From NCBI GenBank assembly GCA_039566865.1, contig CM076947.1, forward strand, positions 1,371,501-1,435,500: DNA of 64,000 nucleotides, in the 5' to 3' direction. The DNA comes from Aurelia coerulea. Its lineage: Eukaryota; Cnidaria; Scyphozoa; Semaeostomeae; Ulmaridae. Both the position numbers and the translations under genes were made by a program. Below the pieces are notes generated by a model. It was given only the letters and a program-made list of their open reading frames with translations. It was not told where the DNA came from and ran no database searches. Below are positions 1 through 10,578 of the stretch, piece after piece. Numbering within the stretch: the first letter of the stretch is position 1; the number at the start of each line of letters is the position of its first letter.

Positions 1-15
1 AACGTCCAAGCCAAG

Positions 16-345
16 TTGCAGCCAGCTTCCGCTCTCTTGCAGCTTCGACATATCATCGTTGAGAATAATGCAAAATATGGTGTCGAAATGGTTAATTGTG
101 TCGTGAATGACTGTTTTACTAATAAATCAAACATATCTGGAAAATACGCTGGAATTTCTTTGTTCAAAATTACAACGAGAACTGGAGAATTTTATGAAAG
201 ATGGAGGAAGGAAGTTTTGGACATCGTCTCAAAGTACCGAGTAGTCAACGCTGATTTAAAGAACCAAATACAGAGGGGTAACATATATTTCTGCGAAAAT
301 CATTACAAGACTGAAGATATCGAATTAACACCTAAGTTGTGCTGA
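16..345 (+). CDS. THAP zinc-finger exon of a P-type/THAP9-like transposase
   Basis: The frame is open to the window edge and carries a THAP-type C2CH zinc finger: Cys28 and Cys33 (C-x4-C), Trp63, and a closing C-x2-H (Cys93, His96) in the context YFCENHY. THAP fingers bind DNA and form the N-terminus of P-element and THAP9-type transposases. The C-to-C spacing of about 59 residues is slightly long for the family. The true start is probably outside the window. Coding resumes at 1211 with sequence typical of the middle of THAP transposases, so this is probably the first preserved exon of the same gene. The intervening 0.87 kb holds MITE insertions. An isolated host THAP gene is possible but less likely given what follows. 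Confidence 0.7.
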   Translation: MQPASALLQLRHIIVENNAKYGVEMVNCVVNDCFTNKSNISGKYAGISLFKITTRTGEFYERWRKEVLDIVSKYRVVNADLKNQIQRGNIYFCENHYKTEDIELTPKLC

Positions 346-374
346 TTTAACAATGTAATTTTATCCCATTTTCG

Positions 375-644
375 CACAGGAAGCCCACCACATTACAGTT
401 AATTAAGAAAATGTTTCAAAAATATTTTTTCAAAAGAAAATATCTTAGGCCTTCCAGTTTGTTATTTGTGAAATAAATACAGCACTTTTCGAGAGACCAC
501 AAGGAGACAAAGTGCTATATTTATTTCACAAATAACAAACTGGAAAGGCCTAAGAAAACAACACACGCTATAGTGACGAAAGGGAAGGTATTTTCTTTTG
601 AATAAAATATTTTTAAACAGTTTCTTGATTAAGGGCTTCCTGTG
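375..644. mobile_element. Fold-back MITE with 7-bp target duplication
   Basis: The ends are inverted: CACAGGAAGCCC at 375-386 and GGGCTTCCTGTG at 633-644. The inversion continues inward through most of the element, so the insert folds into one long hairpin. The flanks repeat ATTTTCG at 368-374 and 645-651, a clean 7-bp duplication. A related element with similar ends lies at 59803-59980. The transposase that moved it is not identified. Confidence 0.8.
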
Positions 645-651
645 ATTTTCG

Positions 652-770
652 TTAAAAAAAGCCAATCTCGATGATACAATCTTGAAGAAACTCTGAGTAC
701 TCAAAATATGACAATTTTAAGAAACTATCAGTACTGGCCTAAATTCCGAGTTTCTTATAAAAAATACGTG
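652..770 (+). mobile_element. 3' fragment of the TA-flanked TTTCTTATAA MITE family
   Basis: This stretch matches the right-hand part of the complete copy at 21578-21953. It ends in the family terminus, TTTCTTATAAAAAATACGTG. It interrupts the space between the two THAP-transposase coding segments. Confidence 0.6.
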
Positions 771-774
771 CATT

Positions 775-1210
775 CTAAAATAACGCAAAGTTAAAAATAA
801 TGACTGATACTGATCCATTTGACGAGTAAAAACATTAGAATATTCAGGTTGTGCAATGCTCTACAGCACAGAGAACAGTATAAATAGGAAAAGGATAATA
901 ATTAGTTAAAGAACTATAATTACAACATAGCTTTTGTTATTTTTCCTTTTATATAGGATCTACTGTAGAATAATGGGAAGTTGTGGATGAAATGGGTAAT
1001 GTCAAAAATGTGGATAAAGTTTGCTCAGCTTTGTTTGCAGTTTTTTTCAAGCTCTCTGCTCTAACTACTTTCGCTGCCATCATTAAGGTTGATTTATCAG
1101 TTTAGGATCTACTATTTTCCAGCAATCAACATACCCATTTTATCCCCAGCCTACCCAATTTACCCATGCACACCCTACTAACATATATTTAACTAACAAT
1201 TATAGAAATA
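775..1210. other. No gene recognised (probable intron of the THAP transposase gene)
   Basis: This is AT-rich sequence with stops in all frames. It sits between two coding pieces of one transposase, so it may be intron. I see no RNA gene or repeat in it. Confidence 0.4.
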
Positions 1211-1802
1211 ATGAAGAGCACTCAATTTACGTTATTTTGCTCTTCAGCAAAGGGAAGGAAGACACTGCGACCAGGGGCAATCCCAACAAAGAATCTGCCC
1301 ACAAAAAGTCATCCAACAGTAGCTTGTGTTGAGAGGAGACACATCAATATTGTCAAGGACGCTCAAGAAGAGAAGAAATTTGCAAACAAAAGTTTCCAAA
1401 ATTTAAAGCAGGTACTTCAGAAACTAAGATCAAATTGGGTAGTAAGTGAACATGAGTCGTTTGTTAACTTGCAGCTATTTGATAAAGAACTAGCTGTACC
1501 GAAATTCCACTTAAAGATTGATGAAGATTTTGAACTTCATATTGCTGTTTTTAACTGGAAGTTGCCTTTGAACAACTTCCTCTACAATACATTTAGAAAG
1601 TCACTGAAGTACAGTGAACTAGCAGAAGTGATTTGTGATGTTGAAGAGACTAAAATTTGTGATGGTATCAGCAAGCAAGAGGCCAAAGCATCAGCAATAA
1701 AGCATGTCACCCCTAAGGCACTTAATTTTGATGACACTTTACCATATCAGTTTGGTCAATTTTTTCGAGTAAAGACATGCCAAGTCTTGCAATCTAAAGA
1801 AG

Positions 1803-1805
<3 letters not shown>
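1211..1805 (+). pseudogene. Middle part of THAP/P-type transposase, cut by a LINE
   Basis: A 198-codon frame with the lysine-rich linker and coiled-coil-like stretch expected after the THAP finger. It ends in QSKED immediately before a LINE insertion. The next host codons after the LINE (CSPMCIDC, from 2939) continue in the same frame once one copy of the AGATT duplication is removed. The two pieces were therefore a single exon. The start at 1211 is only the first ATG of the open frame; the real exon boundary is unclear. Confidence 0.65.
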
Positions 1806-1837
<32 letters not shown>

Positions 1838-1838
1838 C
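1806..1838. repeat. (AAT)n microsatellite, the 3' tail of the inserted LINE
   Basis: About eleven AAT units lie exactly at the 3' end of the minus-strand LINE. Simple-repeat 3' tails are usual for several non-LTR retrotransposon clades. Confidence 0.75.
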
Positions 1839-1920
1839 ATTCTCCATTCCGGAGCAGCTACTTAAAATTAACACTGGTGAATATATTACAAGATACATCT
1901 GTTTTTGTTTTCTCTTTAAA

Positions 1921-2826
1921 TTAGGATTCAATGAAAGAGCAGTACCGGGCCCATATCTTTTTCAAGTATTTGGTTTTCGTTGTTTGCAGGAGTTTTTTCC
2001 TTGGCATTTGTTTTTCAAACTTTACACAGGCCCAAAGGTGCTCAATTGTCTCGTCCTCTATCCCACATCTTCTACACTTGGTGTTGGGGTATTTGCCTTT
2101 ATAATTTGTTCTTAGTTCTATCAGATTTAGTTTGAGGGATAGGAGTTTGGAAGCAAATTTGTTATCTTTCAGATAGTCTTTGAATCCGAAGGATGATTTT
2201 TTTATCAGACGCAGTTTTGTCCCTTGGTTAGTTCTGTTTAAAGAGTGCATTTTTTCAATCACCTTTTCATTTATAATCTTAAGCCACTCCTTTTCTTTTA
2301 AATTACTTATTTCTGTTTCTGATAGATGTATGCCAAGCTTAGAGGATATATTGCAGATTTCGCTGTACCAGCAGTTTTTCGGACCCATTCTTTTTTGTTC
2401 ATCATAAATGGTTTTTACTAGTCTTTTTTCATCAAGATTGAGAAGTTTATGCCAGTATACAAGTTTCCTGATTTTTATTTTATATTCTATTGGGAGTATA
2501 CCACATTCAAAGAGTAAACCAAACAGTGGCGTTGTTCTTGGAAGTGCAAATAGTTTGGTCAAAACATCTTTTTGAATCTTCTCAAGCTTACTTTGTTGTT
2601 GTTTGGACATTCCTGTCCAAGTTTCACAACCATACGGGAGCTTTGGGATTAGAATCATATTGATTATTTTTAAACCCACTTCAATTTTTTGCTGTTTTAT
2701 TGTTGGATTTTTTGTCAAACATGTTATTTCGTTAGTGATTCTGAGGCACTTTTGACATCTGTCATTTATTGTTTCTTCTACATTACCTTTGTTATTTTTT
2801 ACATCACCTAGGTATTTATATTTCAT
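1921..2826 (-). pseudogene. LINE ORF2 C-terminal portion (RT thumb plus CCHC-like zinc motif)
   Basis: A 301-residue frame beginning just upstream of KYKYLGDV, the conserved YLG motif after the RT palm. It continues with the GCETW block of the thumb and ends with a zinc motif, C-x2-C-x8-H-x3-C (CRRCG...HLWAC). The endonuclease and the catalytic palm (FADD-type box) are missing, so this copy cannot act alone. The clade could be CR1/L2-like or I-like; I cannot decide. Confidence 0.8.
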
Positions 2827-2934
2827 TGTGGTTGGAATTTTTTCACCATTTAGCTTTAGGGAGTTTTCTTCAATAAGTTTTAATAAGTTTCAATAAGTTT
2901 TCTTCAATGAGTTTTAGGGAGTTTTCTTCAATAC

Positions 2935-4122
2935 AGATTGTAGCCCAATGTGTATTGACTGTGCCACTCATGAAACAAAATGCATGAAGGAAGCTGCAAA
3001 AAGGCAAGTGATGGATCATAGGAGCATCAAGGCAAAATCCCCTCTTGCTGCCACCAGTCATTCTCGACTGAAAGCCACTGTCCTTGAGCAGCGAGCTAAG
3101 TGTAGCTTACTAGAAGAAAAGATCAAAGAAATGGACAAAGAAATCGCAAAATCAAGTGTTACAGTCGATGATCAGCTTAGTGGAGATATTAATGAAATCA
3201 TGACGAAGAATTTGGAAAAGGCATCTCCATTCATGCAATTATTTTTGCAAGAGCAGACAAAAAAACTTTGGTCAGGAAGCAAGGAGGTATCATCCGATGA
3301 TCATAAGGTTTTGTTTATCAATTGCTGCCAAATCAGGATCTGCATACGATGAGCTACGCAATTCAGGGGTGCTTTGCCTACCCAGCCGTCGAACCCTCAG
3401 GGACTACAGAAATGCCATACGCCCCCAAACAGGGTTCAATCTTGAGGTCATAAATGAATTAAAATCTATGACTCAAAACCTTGTTGGTCATCAAAGATAT
3501 GTATGTTTATCTTTTGATGAGATGAAAATCTCTCAGGGGCTAGTTTACAATAAGTATAGTGGAGAATTGATTGCCTTCACCGATTTAGGAGATGATAACA
3601 TCAATGAAGCTTTGGAAAAGAAAACATTCTAGCCACACATGCATTGTTGTTCTACATAAGAGGTCTTTCAAGTGATCTATGTTTTCCTTTGGCATATTTT
3701 GCAACAGATGTACTGACATGTACACAAATCATGCCAATATTCTTGAAATGCATTGCAATTCTTGAGCTGAATTGCGATCTCTTTGTAATCGGTGCTGTTA
3801 GCGATGGGGCACCTTCAAACCCTAGGTTCTTAAAGATCCATAAGATGCTTGATGGAAATGCTGATGCAGGTGTGGTTTATCGCACTGTGAATTTGTTCAA
3901 ACCCAACAGATTCATTTATTTCTTCAGTGACCCACCACATCTTGTCAAAACCAGCAGAAACTGCCTTCTAAGTTCAAGATCAGGGCCAGCACAAGGCAAG
4001 AGATACATGTGGAATGCAGAGAAATACATTGTCTGGCAGCACATTTCCAAAATTTATCATTCTGATGTTGAAAGGGGACTAAAGCTACTTCCCAGGATCA
4101 CTAATGATCACATAAATCTTAG
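2935..4122 (+). pseudogene. Catalytic part of THAP/P-type transposase, two frameshifts
   Basis: Three consecutive frames form one decayed protein. The first (to ~3285) holds a coiled coil. After a frameshift near 3285 comes a segment with RYHPMIIRFCLS, LPSRRTLRDY and SFDEMKISQGLVY, which is the P/THAP9 RNase-H-like core; the acidic residue of FDEMKI is probably the first catalytic position. After another shift near 3617 comes LATHALLFYIRGLSS and then a block with GAVSDGAPSN and SDPPHLVKTSRN, both family hallmarks. It stops at NDHINL, where a PIF/Harbinger-like insertion starts, so the C-terminus is absent. Not functional. Confidence 0.85.
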
Positions 4123-5510
4123 GGGCTGATTACATGAGGCGGGCTGGCCCGGTTATCCGAGATGAACTTTTTTAAGTGGGATCCCGGTGTCAATAGCATT
4201 TTCTGTGCTTAGCAAACTTTCGATTACATGGAGAACGGGCTAGCCCGTTTACCCGGGATCCCGTACCCATCGATTCTCGATTCTAGGCGGGCTAGCCCGG
4301 CAAAGCGGGCTGAGAATCTAAACAACGCATGCGCTCTCGGGCTTTCTGCACTTGTGATTGTAAACAAAATGGCGGAGAAATCCAAGAAACAGAAGACCGC
4401 TTCGTCTAAAGCCAAGAATGTGAAGAAAATAGACGATTTGTTAAGATTCAAGTGGTCTGAAGATATGGTTGAAGATTTGCTGCAGGCACTGTACGATTAT
4501 AAGTGCATTATGGAGTACAAGAACTCTGATTTCAATGCAGATACAACGAAACAGTATGAAGCAGTGAGGGTGAGGTTGTCCTCAAACGAGTATGAAGTTG
4601 AAAATGGTTTGCCATTTGGTCTGGTTGAAGTTACGCCGATGACTGAGGATGAAGACCGACAGGAGTACCTTTCAAGGTCAGTAGAAGAAAAAAGGCAGAT
4701 ACGTAAAGGATACAACCGCGTGCAAGAAAAGATCAAGGAGCTGAGGCAGAATTTTAGCCAAGCTGTGACTGCAGGAACTCGATCTGGATCGGGAAAGCTA
4801 GTGATGCAGTTCTATGACCTGATGGTGCAGATCTGGGGAGGTGCCCCAGCAACTGAACCATTATCATTTGGTATTCAGTCACACAATGCAGCAGATGAAA
4901 ATAATGATGATAATACATATGAGGGAAGCAATGAGGAGGGAGAAATTCAAGGGACATTCAATGTCAGTGAAGATAGTCCAAATAGCAGTGTCATTGATAC
5001 AAGTGCTCGCAAACGTCCTGTCCCTCATAGTATGGCACCTGTCCTCATTGACAATAAAAGGAATTTAGAAAAGAATTGTCAAAATCAATTCAAGAATCCA
5101 ACACTCTCTTTGCCGACTCATTAAAGGCAATGAGTTCTTCAATGGTTGCCCTTGCCTCTTCAATGCAAAAGTCCGTTGATTTCATGGCGCAATCAATGGC
5201 TTTTTCACAGCAACAGCAGCAGCCATATGCACCAAATGTTGTACAGCATGGAAATTATATCAATCATCAGGATATGGGAGTACCTCCACCATTCATTAGA
5301 AAAATGCCGCAAGAAGAGGACAGTGAGAAAAGATATTATCAGTTTTGATGATGAAAAATTCAATCAAACTTGCATGAAAGCAATGGACAAAAACTTGCAA
5401 CCAAAACCTGATCATTTTCAAACAATGTCATCAGTGCCCAAGGGTACTCCATTATTTGAGGAACCAAGGTGCAGTCAGTGTTTGAACCTTTTTTAGCACA
5501 AGATTAGCCA
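4123..5510 (+). mobile_element. PIF/Harbinger-like insertion (right end not found)
   Basis: The THAP coding sequence breaks at ATAAATCTTA/GGGGCTGATTACATGAGGCG. The inserted sequence starts with a GC-rich segment repeating CGGGCTAGCCCG/GGCTGGCCCGG palindromes, unlike its AT-rich surroundings, and encodes a Myb/SANT-like protein. PIF/Harbinger elements carry such a second ORF and duplicate TWA; here TTA is present on the left. I could not find the matching right terminus, so the end given is only the end of coding similarity. Confidence 0.6.
4369..5496 (+). pseudogene. Myb/SANT-like DNA-binding protein of PIF/Harbinger, frameshifted
   Basis: The likely start is the ATG at 4369 (MAEKSKKQ), followed by a basic segment and a Myb/SANT-like block beginning FKWSEDMVEDLLQALYDYK. 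A second conserved block has KGYNRVQEKIKELRQNF and GSGKLVMQFYDLMVQIWGG. In Harbinger elements this protein helps bring the transposase to DNA. The frame is lost near 5080. The continuation, rich in Met, Ser and Gln (SFSQQQQQPYAPN), runs in another frame to about 5348, then shifts again to ~5496. No Harbinger DDE nuclease is present. Confidence 0.7.
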
Positions 5511-6998
5511 CAAAGATACCCATCAGTAATTATATTGGTAATTGAATGTTTTGGCAGAATATAGATACATACTTAAACAAGGTTGGACTAACAGAAAGGG
5601 AAAGAGCTCTTTCAAACAAAAAATTATCATTTTCTTTACAACCAAATACCATAATGTCTCCCATAATTTGTAGATAATCAAATGGATTGCCATGTGGAAA
5701 GGAATTTTAGAAACGCAGAGCGAAAAAACCTAATATTCTCACCGTTTCATCATTCAGCATCCAAATGCTATGGCTTATCTGTCGCAGCGTGCTACATTTC
5801 TGTACCCGAAAGAGCCAGATTCTCGGAGAGTAAATTACACCTTTCGCAATACCATTGATGAATTTCTGGAAGATATGAAAAACATTCATTCTTGCTTATC
5901 GTAATTTAAACCTTCTCATAATCGTTATAAATTGATATGCATTGGGAAAAGAAAATGCTGCATGAAATTGTGTAGGGTTGCAACGTACAAACCTGTTTTA
6001 TCTTGAAATTCATTGAACAAAGCTACTCTTTTAAAGCTCGTAACTATAAACTTCCAGCTTCTTTCACACCCTGTAATGTTTCTCAATAAATCTGGACAGT
6101 ACCAAAGGGTTTTGTGCAAGCTTAAAGATACCACTCGCAAGGAGCAAACAAATCTATAATAAGTCATTGAAATCAAAGTTGGCCACGAACAAAGAACAAT
6201 GGATAACTGAAAAAAGCTTGCCTCCTAGAGTTTCTGTGTTCCCTTTTTAGGTAAGCCTGTAGATAATTGCAAATTCCAATGCAAACATTATCTCAACAAC
6301 TACGTACCATAATTTCGCCTCATTTGACTCCAGCATTTGAGTCAAAATAATGCTTGATCTGAATGCAGATAGACTACAGAGAAAACAAAATGTTTTATTA
6401 ACAGTTTGATCTCACAAGGTAGAAAGTTAGCTATAAAATAGCCAACGCGTTTGAAAGCTAATGATTGTCAAAAATAGAGAAGTCTGTATAGGTCGACTAT
6501 AAAAAAAAACACCAAGAGCTAGATCATAAATAGTTCTTTGAAATCACAAATTATTGACACATTTTTCATATAATCGTTTGGATGGAAGGCTTAGAAACCA
6601 CATTCAAGGAAAATCTGTAATCCTACATTTTTCATTTAGAAAACTAGAGTACTATCCGCTTTGCGTTTCACATCCCCAGGTACCTTTACTATGGAGGAAT
6701 CCCCTCCCCCGGTGGTCAAGGCAGAGTTATGCAAAGTAGCTAAAAAGGCAATATTACTGATTGAGAGAATTTCCTTTGTCTGTAATAAATAACCACATTG
6801 AATAGATGATTCCTGAGAAGTTGGCGGACCTCATTTCACACAATGCATGATAGGAATATACATCAAGCAATCCAAACTATTGTAGAATATAATTGCCTGC
6901 TAAATTTCATTAGAAGTCCCCTTATCTTAGCACAATCTTTCAACAGGTCAGCTTTATCAGAGTAATAATGCGAGTCGTTGTTGACCGAAGCGCCATCT
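5511..6998. other. No confident gene
   Basis: AT-rich sequence with only short frames. A plus-strand frame at about 5757-5903 (containing AYLSQRATFLYPKEPDSRR) looks somewhat protein-like and may be a coding relic, but I cannot name it. No repeat arrays are evident. Confidence 0.35.
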
Positions 6999-7600
6999 TT
7001 AACCCTATTTTGGTTGGGGGGGGGGCAAATTTGCCCCCCCTAGTACACTTTTTGTTATAACTCTGTCAGGATAGCAATTATGGCCCGGAAACTTTTTGAC
7101 TTTTTGCTAATATTTGTTATGCAATGACTCAAGAAGTTTCATAAAAATATTTTGACAAATGAGGGGGAGGGAGACACTTTTCCGGAACTGACTCTGTCAA
7201 AATCGCCAATTCTCAAATATTAATTTTCACGAAAAAAGTAGCAAAATTGCAGCATTTTGCAAAGATATTTTGCAGGGTAGTGCTATTTGATGTATTCTAT
7301 CATAATTTTAATGTTTGGATGGAAATTGTGCTCTAAAAAAATTTTTATCGCATTTTTCCTGATTTTGACCGATTTTGCCACTTTTCTTGACCACACAAAG
7401 AAAAATGCTGACGCAAGCAATAATGACGGCTAATTTTGGGTTAATTTTTATATTTTCATAAACTACATGTGTGGGGCTATTAGTACACCAAATCTGGTTG
7501 CTTTATCTATTTCCAGTCAAGAGTTAGGTAGGGGGGTTTTTTTTGCCCCCCCCCCAACCAAAATAGGACGTGTCAGATAGCCCAACCACTATAGGGTTAA
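6999..7600. mobile_element. piggyBac-like MITE with G-run/C-run subterminal fold-back
   Basis: The ends are TTAACCCTATTTTGG on the left and ATAGGGTTAA on the right. TTAA is present at both borders (6999-7002 and 7597-7600), the piggyBac signature, with CCCT-type termini. Just inside each end lies a G-run followed by a C-run (CCAAAATAGG/GGGGGG and CCCCCC). Two relatives occur at 42221-44438 and 60504-61245. No transposase is encoded. Confidence 0.75.
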
Positions 7601-8336
7601 GTCAAAGAGCGCAGGGAAACAAGAAACTCATCGTCATAAGTCTATCATAATCTTCCGTATCTAATAATGAGTGGCCAGTTTTCAAAACTTTGCTGATTGT
7701 GTTGTTTCTGTAAGTCTTTGCCGCAATGCACACACGCTTTACGTTTCCATTCATAATATCGCGCATGCTCATGTCAATCAGTTTCCAGGTCCTGTTGTCA
7801 TGTGCTTGATAGCCTTGTATTCGGCATTTCGGATTGGACCAATATGACCCTCTATGGGCCAATATGACCCAAATTTTGTTGAGGGCTATATTGGTCTGGA
7901 CCAATATGACTCCAGGGTCATATTGGTCCAATAGGTCATGATGGTCTGGAACATAACCGCGAAATGGGTAACCAATAAAATTAAAGCAAAGCTTAAATTA
8001 TTGGTATCAAAGGACTTGAATAGCCGAAATGGTGGCCGGCGGTTGCAGGTACTATATAGCCACAGAAACATGGTGTAAATCAGATCTGAGAACACTTGAC
8101 TTAAATATTAGAAAGGTACTCAGAAAACATGAACGCATGGAACGGCATGCCTCAGTTGCGAGATTATACCTCCCAAGGGCGGAGAGAGGTAGAGGGAGGT
8201 GAGGATCCTTTCCTGGACAAACTTAAACTCAACATGATAAATTTTGAGAATGGAGCCAGAGGACCTCAACGATGTGCCATTATCGTCTTCCCTTTCCAAG
8301 TTTTTAAGTGAATGCTTTAATTTTTCACGTAAGTTG

Positions 8337-8339
<3 letters not shown>

Positions 8340-8371
<32 letters not shown>
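8340..8371. repeat. (AT)n microsatellite
   Basis: An uninterrupted run of about 15 AT dinucleotides, read directly. Confidence 0.95.
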
Positions 8372-8372
<1 letters not shown>

Positions 8373-8888
8373 AATTGGTTTTATGGTTTTAATCTCTTAT
8401 TTGAAATGAAAGAAACAATCAAAAGTATTAGGTTAGCAACATGGGAAATAACAAATAGTTACATGAACATAAAAAATCACATGCCGCACACAGTTGATAT
8501 GTTTTTGCAATTCAAACTTTAAGCCAATTTTACAACAATTAAAAAAATGCATGTTGCAGTAGGAAGCTCATCCCTTCTGTCTGTTACCTAATTAATACAA
8601 GATTATTATGTTAGGAGAAGCCTACTGCTAATTTGGATCAGTAAGGATTATCAATTTGCATGCCTAGCTGAGCTGCCTAACCTGTGTACCTGTGGGGGTA
8701 GCAATTTTTATTCATTTACTCATTTATTTACATATTTACTTATCCATTTGTTTATTTACTTCCGTAGTACTGTGCTGTTGTGTAGTTGGAAATCACCACT
8801 GGGCTTAGACAGGGCAGAGGTAAAGTAAAGTAAATAATAGGCTATGGTCTATGTAAGTAGTAAATCCCTTCATTCACATAATCCCTTG

Positions 8889-8922
8889 TTGCCTGCCTGC
8901 CTGTCTCTGCCTGCCTGCCTAT
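8889..8922. repeat. (TGCC)n-like microsatellite
   Basis: Imperfect tandem TGCC units with a CTGTCTC interruption, read directly. Confidence 0.85.
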
Positions 8923-9662
8923 TTACCGCATATCATATCAATGGTAATTGATGGGACTTTGAAATGATAATTGCAACCGCCAAGCAAGACAAGTCAGTCA
9001 AGGATAGGAATGAATTTTTCAATAAAAATTAAAAAAAAGGGATTTTGACGAAAGTGGGGGTAATACACCGGGGCAAAAAGGGGCACAGTATAGACTTTTG
9101 ATATTAGAAAGTAAGAGTGAAGTTATTCTACCATAACATAGGTAAGGACCGAGAAGTAGTTGGAAGCGCACGTCAGAGTTGGCGGCATGTGTACCCTATG
9201 GGACGGGAACGTGACAATGCATGCAATGGTGAACAATAGCGAGGGAGAAGCAAAGCAACTGCCTTGGTGGGTTAGGCCCAGGGTGCATTCGTTTTGAAAC
9301 TGCAAAAATTATTGCCTTGCCTCTAAGCTAGGTTGATAAAATTAGTGAATAAGTGTGTCCATCTAAGCACTTGTTGTTGCAGTAAGTACTGTAGTTAAGA
9401 GGTTTAGAGTTAAGCCAGCCAGTTGAGTTGGGATTGGCAATGCGTGCCAAAATGCCAGGAATGGAAACGATATTCAAATTTGGGTTGGGCAGGTTTTGAG
9501 TTAGCGTCAGCAAGTAAACGAATAAACGAAACAAATAAATTAATTAATTGAAAGCTGCACGTAGCTTAGCTTACCTGGAAGTTACTTGCTATTTGTGCGT
9601 GAGAATTTTGCAGTCTTAGTGGCCTTTGTCTTTTGCACTTTTTAGACAGTTTCGACTCTTCC

Positions 9663-9960
9663 TGTTACGATATGACCGCACTGCCATGCTTGGGAGTGGA
9701 AAGGAGTGGTCGATACCAAACGGTCAGATGACCTATTAATAGCGAAGCTATTGTGTCCCTCGAAGGTGCAGCGCAGTTTTATAATCCGCAGCCGTCACTA
9801 TAAAAATGGCCCTTCCCCAGCAGAGTTAGCATACAGTAGCATACTGCCTGCTGCACTCGAGTTGGACAGAGTTGGATAAGGACAGAGTTGGCGAGTGAAA
9901 TATAGATCTACCTACTATACTTACTGAAGAAATAAATTATCTACTGTTCCTACACTTACA
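9663..9960 (+). promoter_or_regulatory. Candidate LTR or TATA promoter
   Basis: A TATAAAAA box sits at 9799-9806 and an AATAAA at 9931-9936. The segment starts TGTTAC and ends TTACA, the TG...CA pattern of LTR borders. It is followed at once by an ATG-containing exon with a good splice donor. It could be a solo or 5' LTR of a retroelement, or a host TATA promoter in which ACTTACAG before the ATG is a splice acceptor. I found no second LTR copy and no obvious primer-binding site. Confidence 0.4.
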
Positions 9961-9962
9961 GG

Positions 9963-10068
9963 ATGGAAGAAGAGCGACCACAGTCAGATCATAGTTGGGA
10001 GCCACTAGAGCCACTTGACGAGCCACTTGACGAGTCAGAGAAGAAGATCGTTGAGAAAAGACAGTCAG
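9963..10068 (+). CDS. Putative first coding exon, acidic peptide
   Basis: The ATG opens MEEERPQSDHSWEPLEPLDE, continuing for 35 codons of acidic, Pro/Leu-rich sequence with a short EPLDEPLDE repeat. It ends at a good 5' splice site (AGACAGTCAG/GTATAT). It lies about 160 bp downstream of the TATA box. No downstream exon was identified within the next kilobases. The product is unknown. Confidence 0.35.
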
Positions 10069-10578
10069 GTATATATAAATTGTTTTTGAAAGTAATATTT
10101 GTCTTTGAAAGAAAGATAACCTGAATCGAGCAATATTTCGACAGATTTTGATGATGAATTTTCGAAAGTGCACAATAGTGATGGATACAAGCTCCAGCCG
10201 CTCCAATGCTACTCGATATATGATATCTGCTGCATCATCACGAGCTTGCCAGCTTTTCGTCATAGTATATACAGTACGAGTACGAGTATAGTAGCTATGC
10301 GGTAGCAAAGACGAATTGTGTAGAAATAACACTCGATCATTCAAGGCTCTTGATCATTCACGTATTCCGTAGAATAGCGCTGATGCACAGATAGATCTAT
10401 TTCACCGATCGATTTCACCTACTATTTAACCTACTATTATAACTACACAGTAGCTACAGCAGCAGATCGAGGTACAGATTAGATTGAGACACGCACACAC
10501 GTTTCCTTTCCAAATTTCTTAGAAACTTGGTGCAAAGAAACTTAATTAGTATAATGTATAATATATAGTATTCAAAAA

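Larger units (their letters stand above)
1806..2934 (-). mobile_element. 5'-truncated non-LTR retrotransposon (LINE)
   Basis: The insert is bounded by a 5-bp direct repeat, AGATT, at 1801-1805 and 2935-2939. It has a microsatellite 3' tail at its low-coordinate end and contains only the C-terminal part of a reverse-transcriptase ORF. At the truncated 5' end a ~24-bp motif (ATTGAAGAAAACTCCCTAAA and variants) is repeated about four times, perhaps from slippage during target-primed reverse transcription. It interrupts the THAP transposase exon. Confidence 0.85.
7601..9662. other. No gene recognised; simple repeats and local palindromes
   Basis: Around 7835-7940 the word ACCAATATGAC and its complement recur several times in alternating orientation. 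Other low-complexity tracts are a T-A dinucleotide run, ATTTATTCATTTACT-type repeats near 8705-8765 and a TGCC-rich tract. Open frames are short and unconvincing. Confidence 0.4.

Noticed and set aside
2180..2407. Plus-strand frame opposite the LINE
   Set aside because: Antisense shadow of the reverse-transcriptase frame; hydrophobic composition comes from the AT-rich complement.
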